This document shows, one piece after another, positions 9,822-18,573 of a DNA stretch of 64,000 nucleotides (position 1 is the stretch's first letter; each line of letters begins with the position of its first letter). The notes beneath the pieces are model-generated. The model saw only the letters and a list, made by a program, of their open reading frames with translations, was not told the origin of the DNA and did no database searches. The stretch comes from Odoribacter sp. AF15-53 (lineage in GTDB: Bacteria > Bacteroidota > Bacteroidia > Bacteroidales > Marinifilaceae). The stretch covers positions 496,001-560,000 of the forward strand of contig NZ_QUHC01000001.1 in NCBI RefSeq assembly GCF_003479425.1, written 5' to 3'. Both the position numbers and the translations under genes were made by a program.

Positions 9822-10070
9822 CTACACGTTCAAAAGTTCTCTTGCCTTGTCCAGAATGACCGTGTCATCCAGAACGACAAGTCCCCCGTCCGGGCCTTGT
9901 TCAACATGTATGCCTGCGCTTGATCCCCCGTTGTCATAATTATCGGCTCCGAAGTAGTTACGTACGGTGTCTGTACTGATACCCAAGTCTTCTGCAATTC
10001 TCTGCATGCTTCCGTGAGGTAGCATGTCTTTGATTTTTCTCAGCTCGTTAAAAGTAATAGTATAAGTCAT
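9822..10070 (-). CDS. Small helix-turn-helix protein
   Basis: 82 residues. Residues about 17-40 form a clear helix-turn-helix pattern (MQRIAEDLGISTDTVRNYFG). The C-terminal half is acidic and Gly-rich, then ends with a short helix (LDKARELLNV). It resembles small Bacteroidetes proteins annotated only as DNA-binding. It is a single leftward gene with its own terminator. Whether it regulates anything nearby is not visible. Confidence 0.75.
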   Translation of the reverse strand: MTYTITFNELRKIKDMLPHGSMQRIAEDLGISTDTVRNYFGADNYDNGGSSAGIHVEQGPDGGLVVLDDTVILDKARELLNV

Positions 10071-10268
10071 AACGTAGTAATTTTAGAGGTTTTATCTGCA
10101 ATAAATTTAGAACATTATTTTGATAAAAGCAAATAAAAAATAAGCCTGGTGTGTGTTTGTTACGTGTGTGTGTTATCGTATTATGTTGAATGCTAGTAAA
10201 TTATTTCTAGTATTTAGATGCAATTTATTTTATGAATAAATTTATTTCACTCGATGCGCTACTTTTTG

Positions 10269-10276
10269 TACCTTTG
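10269..10276 (+). promoter_or_regulatory. -7 promoter element of the DEAD-box helicase
   Basis: TACCTTTG matches the Bacteroidetes sigma-ABfr -7 consensus TAnnTTTG and lies 30 bp before the helicase ATG. No clear -33 TTG was found. Confidence 0.6.
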
Positions 10277-10306
10277 TAACCGCATAGTTCTTAAAACATA
10301 ACACGT

Positions 10307-11611
10307 ATGGGATTTCAGGATTTAAATGTAAGCAAACAAATATTGATGGCGTTGGAAGAGGCCGGTTTCGAGACCCCGACCCCTATCCAGCAAGAAGTGT
10401 TTTCCGTTAGCCGTTCCGGGAAGGATTTGATTGGTATAGCACAGACGGGTACGGGAAAAACCTTGGCTTACCTGATCCCGATGTTGATGAAATTGCACTA
10501 TGCGCAAGGGGGCGTTCCCCGCGCATTGGTGGTGGTTCCCACGCGGGAACTGGTCGTACAGGTGTGCGAGAGTGTCGAGTTATTGACCGAGTTCATGGAT
10601 ATCCGTTGTGTCGGGGTGTACGGGGGAACGAATATCCGTACCCAGCAGGATCGGGTGTTTGAGGGGGTTGATTTGCTCGTCGCCACGCCCGGGCGTTTCA
10701 TGGATATATACTACAATGGTATCATTCGTACCAAGATGATAAAAACCGTCGTGGTGGACGAGGCCGATCGTTTGATGGATTTGGGATTCCTGCCGCAGTT
10801 GAAGGGGATTTTCGAGGTACTGCCCGAAAAACACCAGACCATGTTATTCTCTGCGACATTCTCGGAGGCCGTGGAGGCCCTGTCCCGCGATTTCCTGAAC
10901 GATCCGGTTCGCGTTGAAGTGGCCCGCCAGGCTACTCCCGTGGAACACGTGAAGCAGTATCGTTATGACGTGCCAAATATATCGACCAAGATCAATTTGT
11001 TGAAGGTATTACTTGCCGAAAAGGAAAGGTTTAATAAGGTGATGATCTTTACCGAGACGAAGAAGAATGCCGACCGTATCGTGGAGCGGCTGGCCGATTA
11101 CTGGAAAGGAGAATTAAGCGTTATTCACTCGAACAAGGCCCAGAATACCCGTTTGAAAGCTCTTCGGTCCTTCAAGGCGGGGGAGACCCGTATCATGGTG
11201 GCTTCCGACGTGGCGGCCCGCGGTATCGACGTGCAGGACGTGAGCCACGTGATCAATTTTGATATTCCTTCCCTGGCCGAGGAGTACGTGCATCGTATCG
11301 GGCGTACCGCCCGTGCCGGGAAAGAGGGTGAGGCGATCAGTTTCGTGTCGGAGATCGAGGAAGATCGTTTCATGGATATCGAACGTTTGATCAACCAGGA
11401 GATCGAGATTCTGGATTTACCCGATAAACTGGAGATATCCCAGCTGTTGTTGGAAGAGGAACAAGTCCAGACGAATAATATCGTTTACCAGCGGGGGAAA
11501 CCGCAAGGGGGAGGGGCCTTCCATGCCAAGAAAGCGAAGAATAGTTACACGGCTGAGGACAACCGGAGGAACGTGATGAAGAAACGAATGGCGAAGAAAA
11601 AGAAGAAATAG
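10307..11611 (+). CDS. DEAD-box RNA helicase (RhlE-like)
   Basis: 434 residues with the full motif set: Q motif (GFQDLNVSKQI ... PTPIQ), Walker A AQTGTGKT, PTREL, TPGR, DEAD, SAT, the helicase C domain with ARGIDV and HRIGRTARAG. The tail is basic, ending in a Lys-rich run (KKRMAKKKKK), which usually gives non-specific RNA binding. Such proteins act in ribosome assembly or RNA turnover, especially in the cold. It is monocistronic between its own promoter and terminator. Which E. coli paralogue it matches cannot be fixed by eye. Confidence 0.93.
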   Translation: MGFQDLNVSKQILMALEEAGFETPTPIQQEVFSVSRSGKDLIGIAQTGTGKTLAYLIPMLMKLHYAQGGVPRALVVVPTRELVVQVCESVELLTEFMDIRCVGVYGGTNIRTQQDRVFEGVDLLVATPGRFMDIYYNGIIRTKMIKTVVVDEADRLMDLGFLPQLKGIFEVLPEKHQTMLFSATFSEAVEALSRDFLNDPVRVEVARQATPVEHVKQYRYDVPNISTKINLLKVLLAEKERFNKVMIFTETKKNADRIVERLADYWKGELSVIHSNKAQNTRLKALRSFKAGETRIMVASDVAARGIDVQDVSHVINFDIPSLAEEYVHRIGRTARAGKEGEAISFVSEIEEDRFMDIERLINQEIEILDLPDKLEISQLLLEEEQVQTNNIVYQRGKPQGGGAFHAKKAKNSYTAEDNRRNVMKKRMAKKKKK

Positions 11612-11613
11612 TG

Positions 11614-11649
11614 AAAAAAAAGATCAAGAAATCCTTGGTCTTTTTTTTT
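11614..11649 (+). terminator. Rho-independent terminator after the helicase
   Basis: GATCAAG (11622-11628) pairs with CTTGGTC (11634-11640), with A and T runs on either side; the T run is nine bases. Confidence 0.85.
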
Positions 11650-11729
11650 ATTTTTCTCAAATTTGCTTCGATGAAAGATAAAAGTGTCATATTAGTGAGT
11701 AAACTTTTCTTAAATATCAAGAAACGCGA

Positions 11730-11737
11730 TACCTTTG
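11730..11737 (+). promoter_or_regulatory. -7 promoter element of tnaA
   Basis: TACCTTTG matches TAnnTTTG. It predicts an untranslated leader of roughly 125 nt before the tnaA ATG. No -33 box is obvious. Confidence 0.6.
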
Positions 11738-11868
11738 TAGACTAAAGGTGGTGATCTTTCGTGTCCCCCCGTTTATTTCCTTATTTTAATTGATGGCCGT
11801 CAGGTCATGTCTTCGGTGAATTATATTATAATTTATTTATATCATTAACTACTTAAAGTTTAAAGATT

Positions 11869-13245
11869 ATGGAATTACCTTTTGCAGAATCGTGGAAGAT
11901 TAAAATGGTTGAACCCATTCGTAAGAGTACTCGCGAAGAGAGAGAACAATGGATTAAAGAGGCACACTACAACGTGTTCCAGTTGCGTTCAGAACAAGTA
12001 TATATTGATTTGATTACCGATTCCGGTACCGGCTCCATGAGTGATCGCCAATGGGCCGGGATGATGTTGGGTGATGAAAGTTACGCGGGTGCGTCTTCTT
12101 TCTTCAACTTGAAAAACATGATTACCCGTTTGACTGGGTTCGATTACGTGATCCCGACTCACCAGGGACGTGCGGCCGAGAACGTGTTGTTCTCTTACCT
12201 CGTGAAAGAGGGAGATATCGTTCCGGGCAACTCTCATTTCGACACGACCAAGGGGCATATCGAGGGACGTAAAGCCATCGCTTGGGACGTGACAATCGAC
12301 GAGGCGAAAAATACCCAGCTGGAAATTCCTTTCAAGGGAAATCTTGACCCGGTGAAACTGGAAAAAGTGTTGGCGGAACATGCTGATAAAATCCCGTTCA
12401 TTATTGTGACGATTACGAATAACACGGCTGGTGGACAACCGGTTTCCATGAAGAATATCAAGGAAGTTCGTGCTATCGCTGACAAGTATGGCAAGCGTGT
12501 CGTGTTTGACTCTGCTCGTTTCGCTGAAAATGCTTATTTCATCAAAACCCGCGAGGAAGGATACAAGGATAAGACGATCAAAGAGATCGTGAAAGAGATG
12601 TTCAGCTATGCCGATGGAATGACAATGAGTGCCAAGAAAGACGCGATCGTGAATATGGGTGGTTTTATCGCAACTCGCCATCAGGATTGGTATGACGGTG
12701 CTAAAGGCTTCTGCGTTCAGTTCGAGGGATACTTGACCTATGGTGGTATGAACGGTCGCGACATGAATGCCTTGGCAATCGGTCTGGATGAAAACACGGA
12801 ATTCGATAACCTTGAAACCCGTATCAAGCAAGTACAATACCTGGCCTCTCGTTTGGACGAGTTCGGGATTCCATACCAGCGTCCTGCCGGTGGTCACGCC
12901 TTGTTTGTTGACGCCCCGAAAGTGTTGACTCACGTTCCGAAGGAACAATTCCCGGCCCAGACATTAACCGTCGAACTTTACCTGGAAGCTGGTATTCGTG
13001 CGTGCGAGATTGGTTATATCCTGGCTGACCGTGACCCGGTTACCCGTGAAAACCGTTTCGGTGGTCTGGATCTTCTGCGTATGGCCATCCCGAGAAGAGT
13101 GTACACGAACAATCACATGGATGTTATCGCTGTCGCTTTGAAAAACGTGTTCGATCGTCGCGAGCAAATTACCAAGGGGGTTCGTATCACCTGGGAAGCT
13201 CCTCTGATGCGCCACTTCACGGTTCAATTGGAACGAGTTAAATAA
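11869..13245 (+). CDS. tnaA: Tryptophanase (tryptophan indole-lyase)
   Basis: 458 residues, fold-type I PLP enzyme that splits L-tryptophan into indole, pyruvate and ammonia. The PLP lysine is in MSAKKDA (Lys257). The tryptophanase and tyrosine phenol-lyase families are close. At residue 381 (ACEIG) this protein has Ile where tyrosine phenol-lyase has the substrate-binding Arg, which supports tryptophanase. From memory, the N-terminus is nearly identical to Bacteroides tryptophanases. The gene is monocistronic, with a roughly 125-nt leader; no transporter gene follows it, unlike tnaAB of E. coli. Confidence 0.95.
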   Translation: MELPFAESWKIKMVEPIRKSTREEREQWIKEAHYNVFQLRSEQVYIDLITDSGTGSMSDRQWAGMMLGDESYAGASSFFNLKNMITRLTGFDYVIPTHQGRAAENVLFSYLVKEGDIVPGNSHFDTTKGHIEGRKAIAWDVTIDEAKNTQLEIPFKGNLDPVKLEKVLAEHADKIPFIIVTITNNTAGGQPVSMKNIKEVRAIADKYGKRVVFDSARFAENAYFIKTREEGYKDKTIKEIVKEMFSYADGMTMSAKKDAIVNMGGFIATRHQDWYDGAKGFCVQFEGYLTYGGMNGRDMNALAIGLDENTEFDNLETRIKQVQYLASRLDEFGIPYQRPAGGHALFVDAPKVLTHVPKEQFPAQTLTVELYLEAGIRACEIGYILADRDPVTRENRFGGLDLLRMAIPRRVYTNNHMDVIAVALKNVFDRREQITKGVRITWEAPLMRHFTVQLERVK

Positions 13246-13251
13246 AAAGTA

Positions 13252-13285
13252 AAAAAGGAGGGAAGTATTTAAACTTCCCTCTTTT
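13252..13285. terminator. Bidirectional terminator between tnaA and tpx
   Basis: GAGGGAAGT (13258-13266) pairs with ACTTCCCTC (13273-13281), flanked by an A-rich run and a short T run. It serves two convergent genes. Confidence 0.8.
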
Positions 13286-13290
13286 CATGT

Positions 13291-13791
13291 TTATTTTAAG
13301 CTGGCTAAAGCGGCCTCGTAGTTCGGTTCGTGAGTTATCTCCGGAACCAGTTCTTCGTAAACAATCTTCCCATTCTCATCAATTACGACAACAGAACGAG
13401 CCAGTAACCCGGCTAACGGCCCATCAATCATTTCAATCCCGTACTTCTCCCCGAAAGCCTGACAGCGGAACGCCGAAAGGGGAATTACCTTGTCGATACC
13501 TTCCGTTGTGCAGAAACGGGCATGGGCGAAAGGAAGGTCTTTCGAGATGGCCAGCACGACCGTGCTCTTCATTTCGGCCGCCAGTTTATTGAACGTGCGG
13601 ACAGAAGTAGCGCACACGCTCGTGTCAAGACTCGGGAAAATATTCAATACAACCCGTTGTCCTTTCAAGCTTGACAATGCTAGTTCCGACAAGTCTGTTT
13701 TTACCAACGAAAAATCGGGAGCTACGGAACCTACTGAAGGTAAATTACTTTTCGTGTTTATACTGTTTCCAGCAAGTGTTACTTTTGCCAT
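13291..13791 (-). CDS. tpx: Thiol peroxidase
   Basis: 166 residues, the usual length of the Tpx branch of atypical 2-Cys peroxiredoxins. The peroxidatic Cys60 lies in SLDTSVCATSVRTF and the resolving Cys94 in ARFCTTEG. It reduces hydrogen peroxide and organic peroxides with thioredoxin as donor; it is cytoplasmic (no signal peptide). It is leftward and monocistronic, with a good promoter at 13830-13860. Confidence 0.95.
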   Translation of the reverse strand: MAKVTLAGNSINTKSNLPSVGSVAPDFSLVKTDLSELALSSLKGQRVVLNIFPSLDTSVCATSVRTFNKLAAEMKSTVVLAISKDLPFAHARFCTTEGIDKVIPLSAFRCQAFGEKYGIEMIDGPLAGLLARSVVVIDENGKIVYEELVPEITHEPNYEAALASLK

Positions 13792-13829
13792 AATTCTTTT
13801 AATTAAAATGTTTGAACAATATCTTTTTT

Positions 13830-13860
13830 CAAATGTAAAGTTTTAATTCTTTTCTTGCAA
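13830..13860 (-). promoter_or_regulatory. Promoter of tpx
   Basis: Read on the minus strand: TTG (13860-13858), 20 bp spacer, TACATTTG (13837-13830). This fits the Bacteroidetes -33/-7 pattern and lies 38 bp before the tpx ATG. Confidence 0.7.
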
Positions 13861-13960
13861 TAAGAATTTTATCTTCTTTATACGGGACATTCCTTAAAAA
13901 GGTTTGCGATACCCGATAAAAGATAAAAATATATTTTATTCAAAAAAGTATCTACTAAAG

Positions 13961-13991
13961 TTTGTATTTATAGCGAAAACCGCTATATTTG
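13961..13991 (+). promoter_or_regulatory. Promoter of tRNA-Arg
   Basis: TTTG (13961-13964), 19 bp spacer, TATATTTG (13984-13991). This is the cleanest Bacteroidetes-type promoter in the window, 23 bp before the mature tRNA. Confidence 0.85.
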
Positions 13992-14014
13992 CACCGTCGA
14001 AATGAACGACACCC

Positions 14015-14088
14015 GGTTCGGTAGCTCAGCTGGATAGAGCAACGGCCTTCTAAGCCGTAGGTCTTGGGTTCGAATCCCAACCGGATCA
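14015..14088 (+). tRNA. tRNA-Arg (anticodon UCU)
   Basis: A 74-nt cloverleaf. The acceptor stem GGTTCGG/CCGGATC has two G-T pairs. The D-arm, anticodon stem ACGGC/GCCGT and T-arm TTGGG/CCCAA are all intact. The anticodon loop CTTCTAA gives anticodon TCT (14049-14051), reading AGA. The discriminator is A and the CCA end is not encoded. Confidence 0.97.
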
Positions 14089-14112
14089 CTAGAGATAATG
14101 AACAAACGAAGC

Positions 14113-14146
14113 AGAATCCTGAAAATCAATATTTCAGGATTTTTTC
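14113..14146 (+). terminator. Terminator after tRNA-Arg
   Basis: AATCCTGAAA (14115-14124) pairs with TTTCAGGATT (14132-14141), followed by a T run. Confidence 0.8.
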
Positions 14147-14282
14147 TTTCCTATCAGAAAGCAAAAAAAGGCCTAAAAGAGGCTCACATGAAAAATTAGG
14201 TGGACTTTTTGTTCTTTGTTGCAATAAACACGAATACCCGTAGGAAGTATGAATAGATGATGTGTGTCGTATAATTCAAGCA

Positions 14283-14795
14283 CTATCCTTTTGTGACACG
14301 AAATAAAAAATGTGGCATATCGACATTCCGGTAATGCTTGACAAAAGTATCTATTATTTTCATGCCGTTTCTCTGGGCTACTTTTTGGGAAGCGATGTTC
14401 GTGTCTCGGATGATGGAATATATTTCATGAAAACCGAGATTTTTGAAAGCGTATTTTTTACAAGCGATGGCGGCTTCCGTGGCATATCCCTGGTGCCAGT
14501 ATTCTTGCCGAAGCAGGTAGCCGATTTCCGGGATTTGTTGATTATTGTATTCTTGAAGTGTGATACCGCATTGACCAATGAGTTCTCGATTACTTTTTTC
14601 CACGACTCCCCATAGGCCAAAGCCGTCTTTGTCGTATCGTTTGAATTGCTTGTTCAGCCATTCTTGTACTTCCTGATCGTTAAAAGCACCCTCGTAAGCG
14701 TACATCACCACGGGATCTTGTAATAATTTACATACATCATCGAAATCATCTTGTGTAAGCTTTCTTAGGGTTAATCGTGGAGTTGCTAGTATCAT
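14283..14795 (-). CDS. GNAT-family N-acetyltransferase (RimJ/RimL type)
   Basis: 170 residues. The start TPRLTLRKLTQDDFDDV and the acetyl-CoA region IPEIGYLLRQEYWHQGYATE are typical of the RimJ/RimL branch of GNAT enzymes, which acetylate protein N-termini or small-molecule amines. It is a stand-alone gene. The substrate is not deducible. Confidence 0.85.
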   Translation of the reverse strand: MILATPRLTLRKLTQDDFDDVCKLLQDPVVMYAYEGAFNDQEVQEWLNKQFKRYDKDGFGLWGVVEKSNRELIGQCGITLQEYNNQQIPEIGYLLRQEYWHQGYATEAAIACKKYAFKNLGFHEIYSIIRDTNIASQKVAQRNGMKIIDTFVKHYRNVDMPHFLFRVTKG

Positions 14796-14890
14796 TTTTC
14801 AAATTTTTAGTGGATTGCAAAATTAATTGTTTCGAGATAGAATTACGTTTCCTGCGGGGATAATTATGGTTTTATTGATGAATTATGATT

Positions 14891-14920
14891 TTGCCTTGTT
14901 AAACTTTAAAATTATCTTTG
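14891..14920 (+). promoter_or_regulatory. Promoter of the DUF4923 gene
   Basis: TTG (14891-14893), 19 bp spacer, TATCTTTG (14913-14920), 41 bp before the ATG. Confidence 0.7.
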
Positions 14921-14961
14921 CTATCGTTTTTGATGGGATTTAAACCTTTAACATTATATTT

Positions 14962-15579
14962 ATGAAACGAATAGCTACTGTTTTGGTCGTGTTTGCATGT
15001 TTTTTAACGGGAAATTTGCAATCTGTGTATGCACAATCGTTGAAAGACATCTTGAATTCCTCGAAGGTGAAAGATGTTGTGAATTTAGTTACCGGAAATG
15101 TGATTAAGTTTTCGGATCTTCAAGGAAATTGGACGTATGTGGAGCCGGCTTGTAAGATGACGAGCGGAGATTTGTTGAAAGAGGCGAGTGGTTCATTGGT
15201 TACGTCAGCGTTAGAGAAAAAAATGGTGAATGTTTACACGAAGTTGGGGATTGTTCCGGGGAATTTCAGTTACACGTTTAATAGTGATAGTACATTTACC
15301 AATACGATCGGCAAGAAAGTGTTGAAAGGAACGTATTCTCTGGATGAGAAAAGTCGAGTGATGACGTTGAATTATATGTTGGCAAAAACAATCACGATAA
15401 AGAGTGTTGATGTACAACTCGTGAAATCTGGAGAACAAGTTTCATTGCTTTTTAACACTGAGAAGTTAATCAAGTTTCTGAACGTGCTGTCTTCTGCGTT
15501 GAAGAAATCAAATAATACAACCGCTTCGTTAATGGAGGGATATGACGAGATTCTTCTGGGATTTGAAATGAAGAAATAA
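14962..15579 (+). CDS. Secreted DUF4923-family protein
   Basis: 205 residues with a signal peptide ending VYAQS (about residue 25). The rest is a lipocalin-like pattern: short helices, then LQGNWTYVEPACKM and alternating beta strands ending LLGFEMKK. This matches the Bacteroidetes family DUF4923, of unknown function, probably periplasmic. It is monocistronic with its own promoter and terminator. Confidence 0.8.
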   Translation: MKRIATVLVVFACFLTGNLQSVYAQSLKDILNSSKVKDVVNLVTGNVIKFSDLQGNWTYVEPACKMTSGDLLKEASGSLVTSALEKKMVNVYTKLGIVPGNFSYTFNSDSTFTNTIGKKVLKGTYSLDEKSRVMTLNYMLAKTITIKSVDVQLVKSGEQVSLLFNTEKLIKFLNVLSSALKKSNNTTASLMEGYDEILLGFEMKK

Positions 15580-15596
15580 TGACGATTAAGGATAAA

Positions 15597-15627
15597 AAGA
15601 AAGGGTGCTTGAAAAGCACCCTTTCTT
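15597..15627. terminator. Bidirectional terminator
   Basis: AAGAAAGGGTGCTT (15598-15610 region) pairs with AAGCACCCTTTCTT (15614-15627) around a very short loop. It lies between the convergent DUF4923 and OmpP1 genes. Confidence 0.85.
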
Positions 15628-15631
15628 GTAT

Positions 15632-17119
15632 CTAGAATCTCAATCCTACTGTTAACCTGAATTCGTTATCTTTGAATTTGGTTTGGAATTCTGGAGATGA
15701 GATTGTCACATCTTCTGTTTCGTAATAATAGAATAATCCGTTAATTTTAGAACTTTTGTGAAGATAAGCCAAGTCTGCGTAGAATACGCCAAGATTAAGT
15801 CCTGCTCCTCCCGAGATTGTTTGAATTTTATTCTTTTCATTCATTTCACCTTTGGAATAAGGAGATGCTAGGTAATTATACCCACCACGTAAACAAAATA
15901 TACTATTAAACCTATATTCTGCTCCTACACGGAAGTTGTGCGTGCCTTTGTAGATTGTTTTAATGGCATTGTTAGTTGCCATGTATTCGTTATTGGAACC
16001 ATTGTTCGTGAATTTGGTTGCCGAGTAATCCACGTACTCGTAATCAGCACTGATGATAGCTTTTTGGCCGATAACCGTGGCCACGCTTCCCATGACTCTC
16101 CAAGGTGTTTTGAGTTTGTACTCGAAATTCGTATGTGCTCCATTACCATACTTGAATTCTTTGCTGGGATCGGCCCCTTCAAACGGTAGTTCAACGAATT
16201 CAGAACTAACCCAGTTAAGTGCATAGGCATCTATGTTATAGTAAGTCGGGGTGTGTACGGCAACACCGATTCGAATAGCGGGAATAGGCCGATAGATCAT
16301 TCCTACCTTGAAGTTAACGCCAGTTCCACTAGAGGTAAACTCTTGTTCAAGAGTGAATCCTTTTAGTTTGCTGTTGATGTTATCTCCATAAAGCCATTCT
16401 GTATAATAAGAGAAAGATTTGAAATGAAGGGATTGAATACCTAGTGTGACCCCGAAATAAAACTTATCATCGTAATTAGCCCCTACCGAAATAGCATATT
16501 CAGCTTGATAACCGCGTTCTCTGGTGTATTTCAGTTCTTCCATGGAATTCGTGCTATCAATAGGAATATCGTATTGATCTGAACTTCCCTTAGATAAATT
16601 AAGAAGGTAGGCATCATAAGCCAAACTCGTGGTGAATGGATTTAGACCCTCTCTGATTGTTCCGTCTGCTTCGTTTTTCCATACGTCAAGTAGGGAAGAG
16701 CCTTTTGATATGAAGTTCCCTTGATAGATGTTCCTGTTGAAATTATTGAGATTCGTGTAGTTAAAGCCGAAATTGATATTTTTCCATTTATCACTTCTGG
16801 GCGAGAAGGATAAGACGAATCCCAAGTCTCCCAATAAATACATGTTTTTCTCGTAATCAAAACCGTTTGTTTTGGCGTGAGCAAAGTCAAGCATCGAGGT
16901 AAAACTGACCTCCGATTTACGGAATACTCCGATACCTCCGGGGTTCGTGCTTAAGGTGGAAAGATCACCCCCCAAGGCTCCAAATGCTCCACCCATGGCG
17001 GCAGATCTTGCCGTTCCGTAAGGAAATATTCGAGAGAATTTAAGTGCATCTTCCTCGTTTTGTGCCGAGGCAAAAAGTGTGAAGAAGAGCATTATTGATA
17101 GTATATATAAAGTCTTCAT
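15632..17119 (-). CDS. OmpP1/FadL-type outer membrane protein
   Basis: 495 residues. The signal peptide ends LFASAQ. The mature start has the family's hatch region (GTARSAAMGGAFGALGGDLS, then LSTNPGGIGVFRKSEVSFT). The rest is alternating aromatic beta strands ending in FRLTVGLRF with terminal Phe, as for barrels inserted by BamA. FadL-type barrels admit hydrophobic molecules; here the substrate is unknown. The gene lies 26 bp downstream of the Gly/Trp-rich lipoprotein gene, so the two are probably co-transcribed. Confidence 0.87.
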   Translation of the reverse strand: MKTLYILSIMLFFTLFASAQNEEDALKFSRIFPYGTARSAAMGGAFGALGGDLSTLSTNPGGIGVFRKSEVSFTSMLDFAHAKTNGFDYEKNMYLLGDLGFVLSFSPRSDKWKNINFGFNYTNLNNFNRNIYQGNFISKGSSLLDVWKNEADGTIREGLNPFTTSLAYDAYLLNLSKGSSDQYDIPIDSTNSMEELKYTRERGYQAEYAISVGANYDDKFYFGVTLGIQSLHFKSFSYYTEWLYGDNINSKLKGFTLEQEFTSSGTGVNFKVGMIYRPIPAIRIGVAVHTPTYYNIDAYALNWVSSEFVELPFEGADPSKEFKYGNGAHTNFEYKLKTPWRVMGSVATVIGQKAIISADYEYVDYSATKFTNNGSNNEYMATNNAIKTIYKGTHNFRVGAEYRFNSIFCLRGGYNYLASPYSKGEMNEKNKIQTISGGAGLNLGVFYADLAYLHKSSKINGLFYYYETEDVTISSPEFQTKFKDNEFRLTVGLRF

Positions 17120-17145
17120 ACCCTATATTTGGTTCGTTATACAAT

Positions 17146-18360
17146 TTATTTTCGATGTCCGGTATTTGTCCTTTCAACACGTCCGCCGTTACTGCTGCTG
17201 CCGCTACTTGAACGGGTGGTAGAGCTGGTGCCGTATGAACTGTTGCTATTACTTCCCCTTGAATAACTTCCTGATGAGTAGCCGGAATTGTTATTTGTCC
17301 GGTTGTAGTTTGTTCCGGAATCATAATGCGAGTTCGTTCTCGTCGAGTTGTAATTATTACTTCTGGACGTCCTTGAATAAGTACTGTACGACCGGGCATT
17401 CCTGTTGGTCGTGTATTCTTTCTTGGGAGCATACCGGGTTGTTAACGTCGGTTTGCTCGCACCGCCCCAATCCGGGCGATGGCTGCCACCCCAGTTCGGA
17501 TGATGGTGGCCCCAACCCGGGCGATGTCCCCAGTGTGGGTAATATCCGTAATAATTGTTCCAGTACGGGTTCCAACCCCAAGGATCATAATACCCGTATC
17601 CCCAGCCCCATGGGTTATATCCGTAATAGTTGTTCCAATAAGGGTCCCAACCCCAAGAGTTACCCCAACCGAAAGAGCCTCCCCAGCCCCAACGATTCCA
17701 ACCAAAGCTCACGTTAGAACTCCAGGCATAGCTATCGAAGCGAGGATCGTTCCAAACTACGGTCCAGATGTATTTCGGGTAATTTCCAAAAATCAATTGC
17801 GTGTACAAGTTAATATTTGAATTACTTGGGAACCACCAATAACGCCCGTCTACCGTGTAAACATTCCAATCCGGGCTGAATGAAAGATTCTGGGCGATCT
17901 CGTATCCGTTTCCGAAATAGGCAAAGCCTTCCGGGTAGCGGTTCATGATACGAACACATTCTTCCAGATCATTGTCACTTCCTTTAAAACCTCCGATCCA
18001 GTAACCATCACCTTCCGGGATTGCGATCCGGTTTACGGTTTGTCCGGTTCTGGCTTCTTCTTTTTGCACTTGTTTTTCCGTGGCGTAGCGAGCCATACCT
18101 ATAGCGTAAGATTTTGGATTTACACTGTTATCTTTTTCTTTCGGATAAGTTTTATCGTTTACATTTTTATTGTTTTGGGAACTTGAAGAGTTGTTCACCG
18201 CAATATCCACCCCTGTTTTCTTTTTTACTTCTTGAACGAAGAGGGAATGCTTGCCAGGAACATAGTAGATATCATCTTCCTGCGCTTGCGTGAAGTTTTG
18301 CGAGGAAGAGCAGGCACCTAAAATGACTGCTAATGCTGAAAAGTATAATGCTATCTTCAT
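17146..18360 (-). CDS. Lipoprotein with Gly/Trp/Tyr-rich repeats
   Basis: Start chosen at 18360 (404 residues) because it gives a clean lipoprotein signal with Cys17 (ILGACSSS), and because a -7 box lies just upstream of it at 18391-18398. A longer frame opens at 18393 but would overlap the promoter. A folded region (about 20-210) is followed by a stretch of very high Trp/Tyr/Gly/Pro content holding two copies of WGWxPYWNNYYGYxP about 26 residues apart. It ends in a Ser/Asn/Arg/Tyr-rich tail. Such tails suggest a surface-exposed disordered region. No function can be assigned. Confidence 0.8.
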   Translation of the reverse strand: MKIALYFSALAVILGACSSSQNFTQAQEDDIYYVPGKHSLFVQEVKKKTGVDIAVNNSSSSQNNKNVNDKTYPKEKDNSVNPKSYAIGMARYATEKQVQKEEARTGQTVNRIAIPEGDGYWIGGFKGSDNDLEECVRIMNRYPEGFAYFGNGYEIAQNLSFSPDWNVYTVDGRYWWFPSNSNINLYTQLIFGNYPKYIWTVVWNDPRFDSYAWSSNVSFGWNRWGWGGSFGWGNSWGWDPYWNNYYGYNPWGWGYGYYDPWGWNPYWNNYYGYYPHWGHRPGWGHHHPNWGGSHRPDWGGASKPTLTTRYAPKKEYTTNRNARSYSTYSRTSRSNNYNSTRTNSHYDSGTNYNRTNNNSGYSSGSYSRGSNSNSSYGTSSTTRSSSGSSSNGGRVERTNTGHRK

Positions 18361-18390
18361 AGTTATAATATTAATTCCTTTATTGTATGA

Positions 18391-18398
18391 CAAATATA
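18391..18398 (-). promoter_or_regulatory. -7 promoter element of the lipoprotein-OmpP1 pair
   Basis: TATATTTG on the minus strand, 31 bp before the chosen lipoprotein start. Confidence 0.55.
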
Positions 18399-18539
18399 TT
18401 GGTTGTTGGTTTATTACTTACTAACAAAATACGTACCATTTACTCCTTGTTTCTTGTTACAAATGCACGTGTATAGCTTGTTTTAATTTCTACCGATATA
18501 AAAATAGAAAATATTAATCGGAAATCCTAGATTTTGTTT

Positions 18540-18547
18540 TAAATTTG
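18540..18547 (+). promoter_or_regulatory. -7 promoter element of proS
   Basis: TAAATTTG matches TAnnTTTG and lies 26 bp before the proS ATG. Confidence 0.6.
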
Positions 18548-18573
18548 CTGCAGTTTTATCAAAAAATAATGAG

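Noticed and set aside
11738..11868. TnaC-like leader peptide upstream of tnaA
   Set aside because: The two small frames in the leader (MAVRSCLR and MSSVNYIIIYLYH) contain no tryptophan codon, so tryptophan-dependent attenuation like that of E. coli is not supported.
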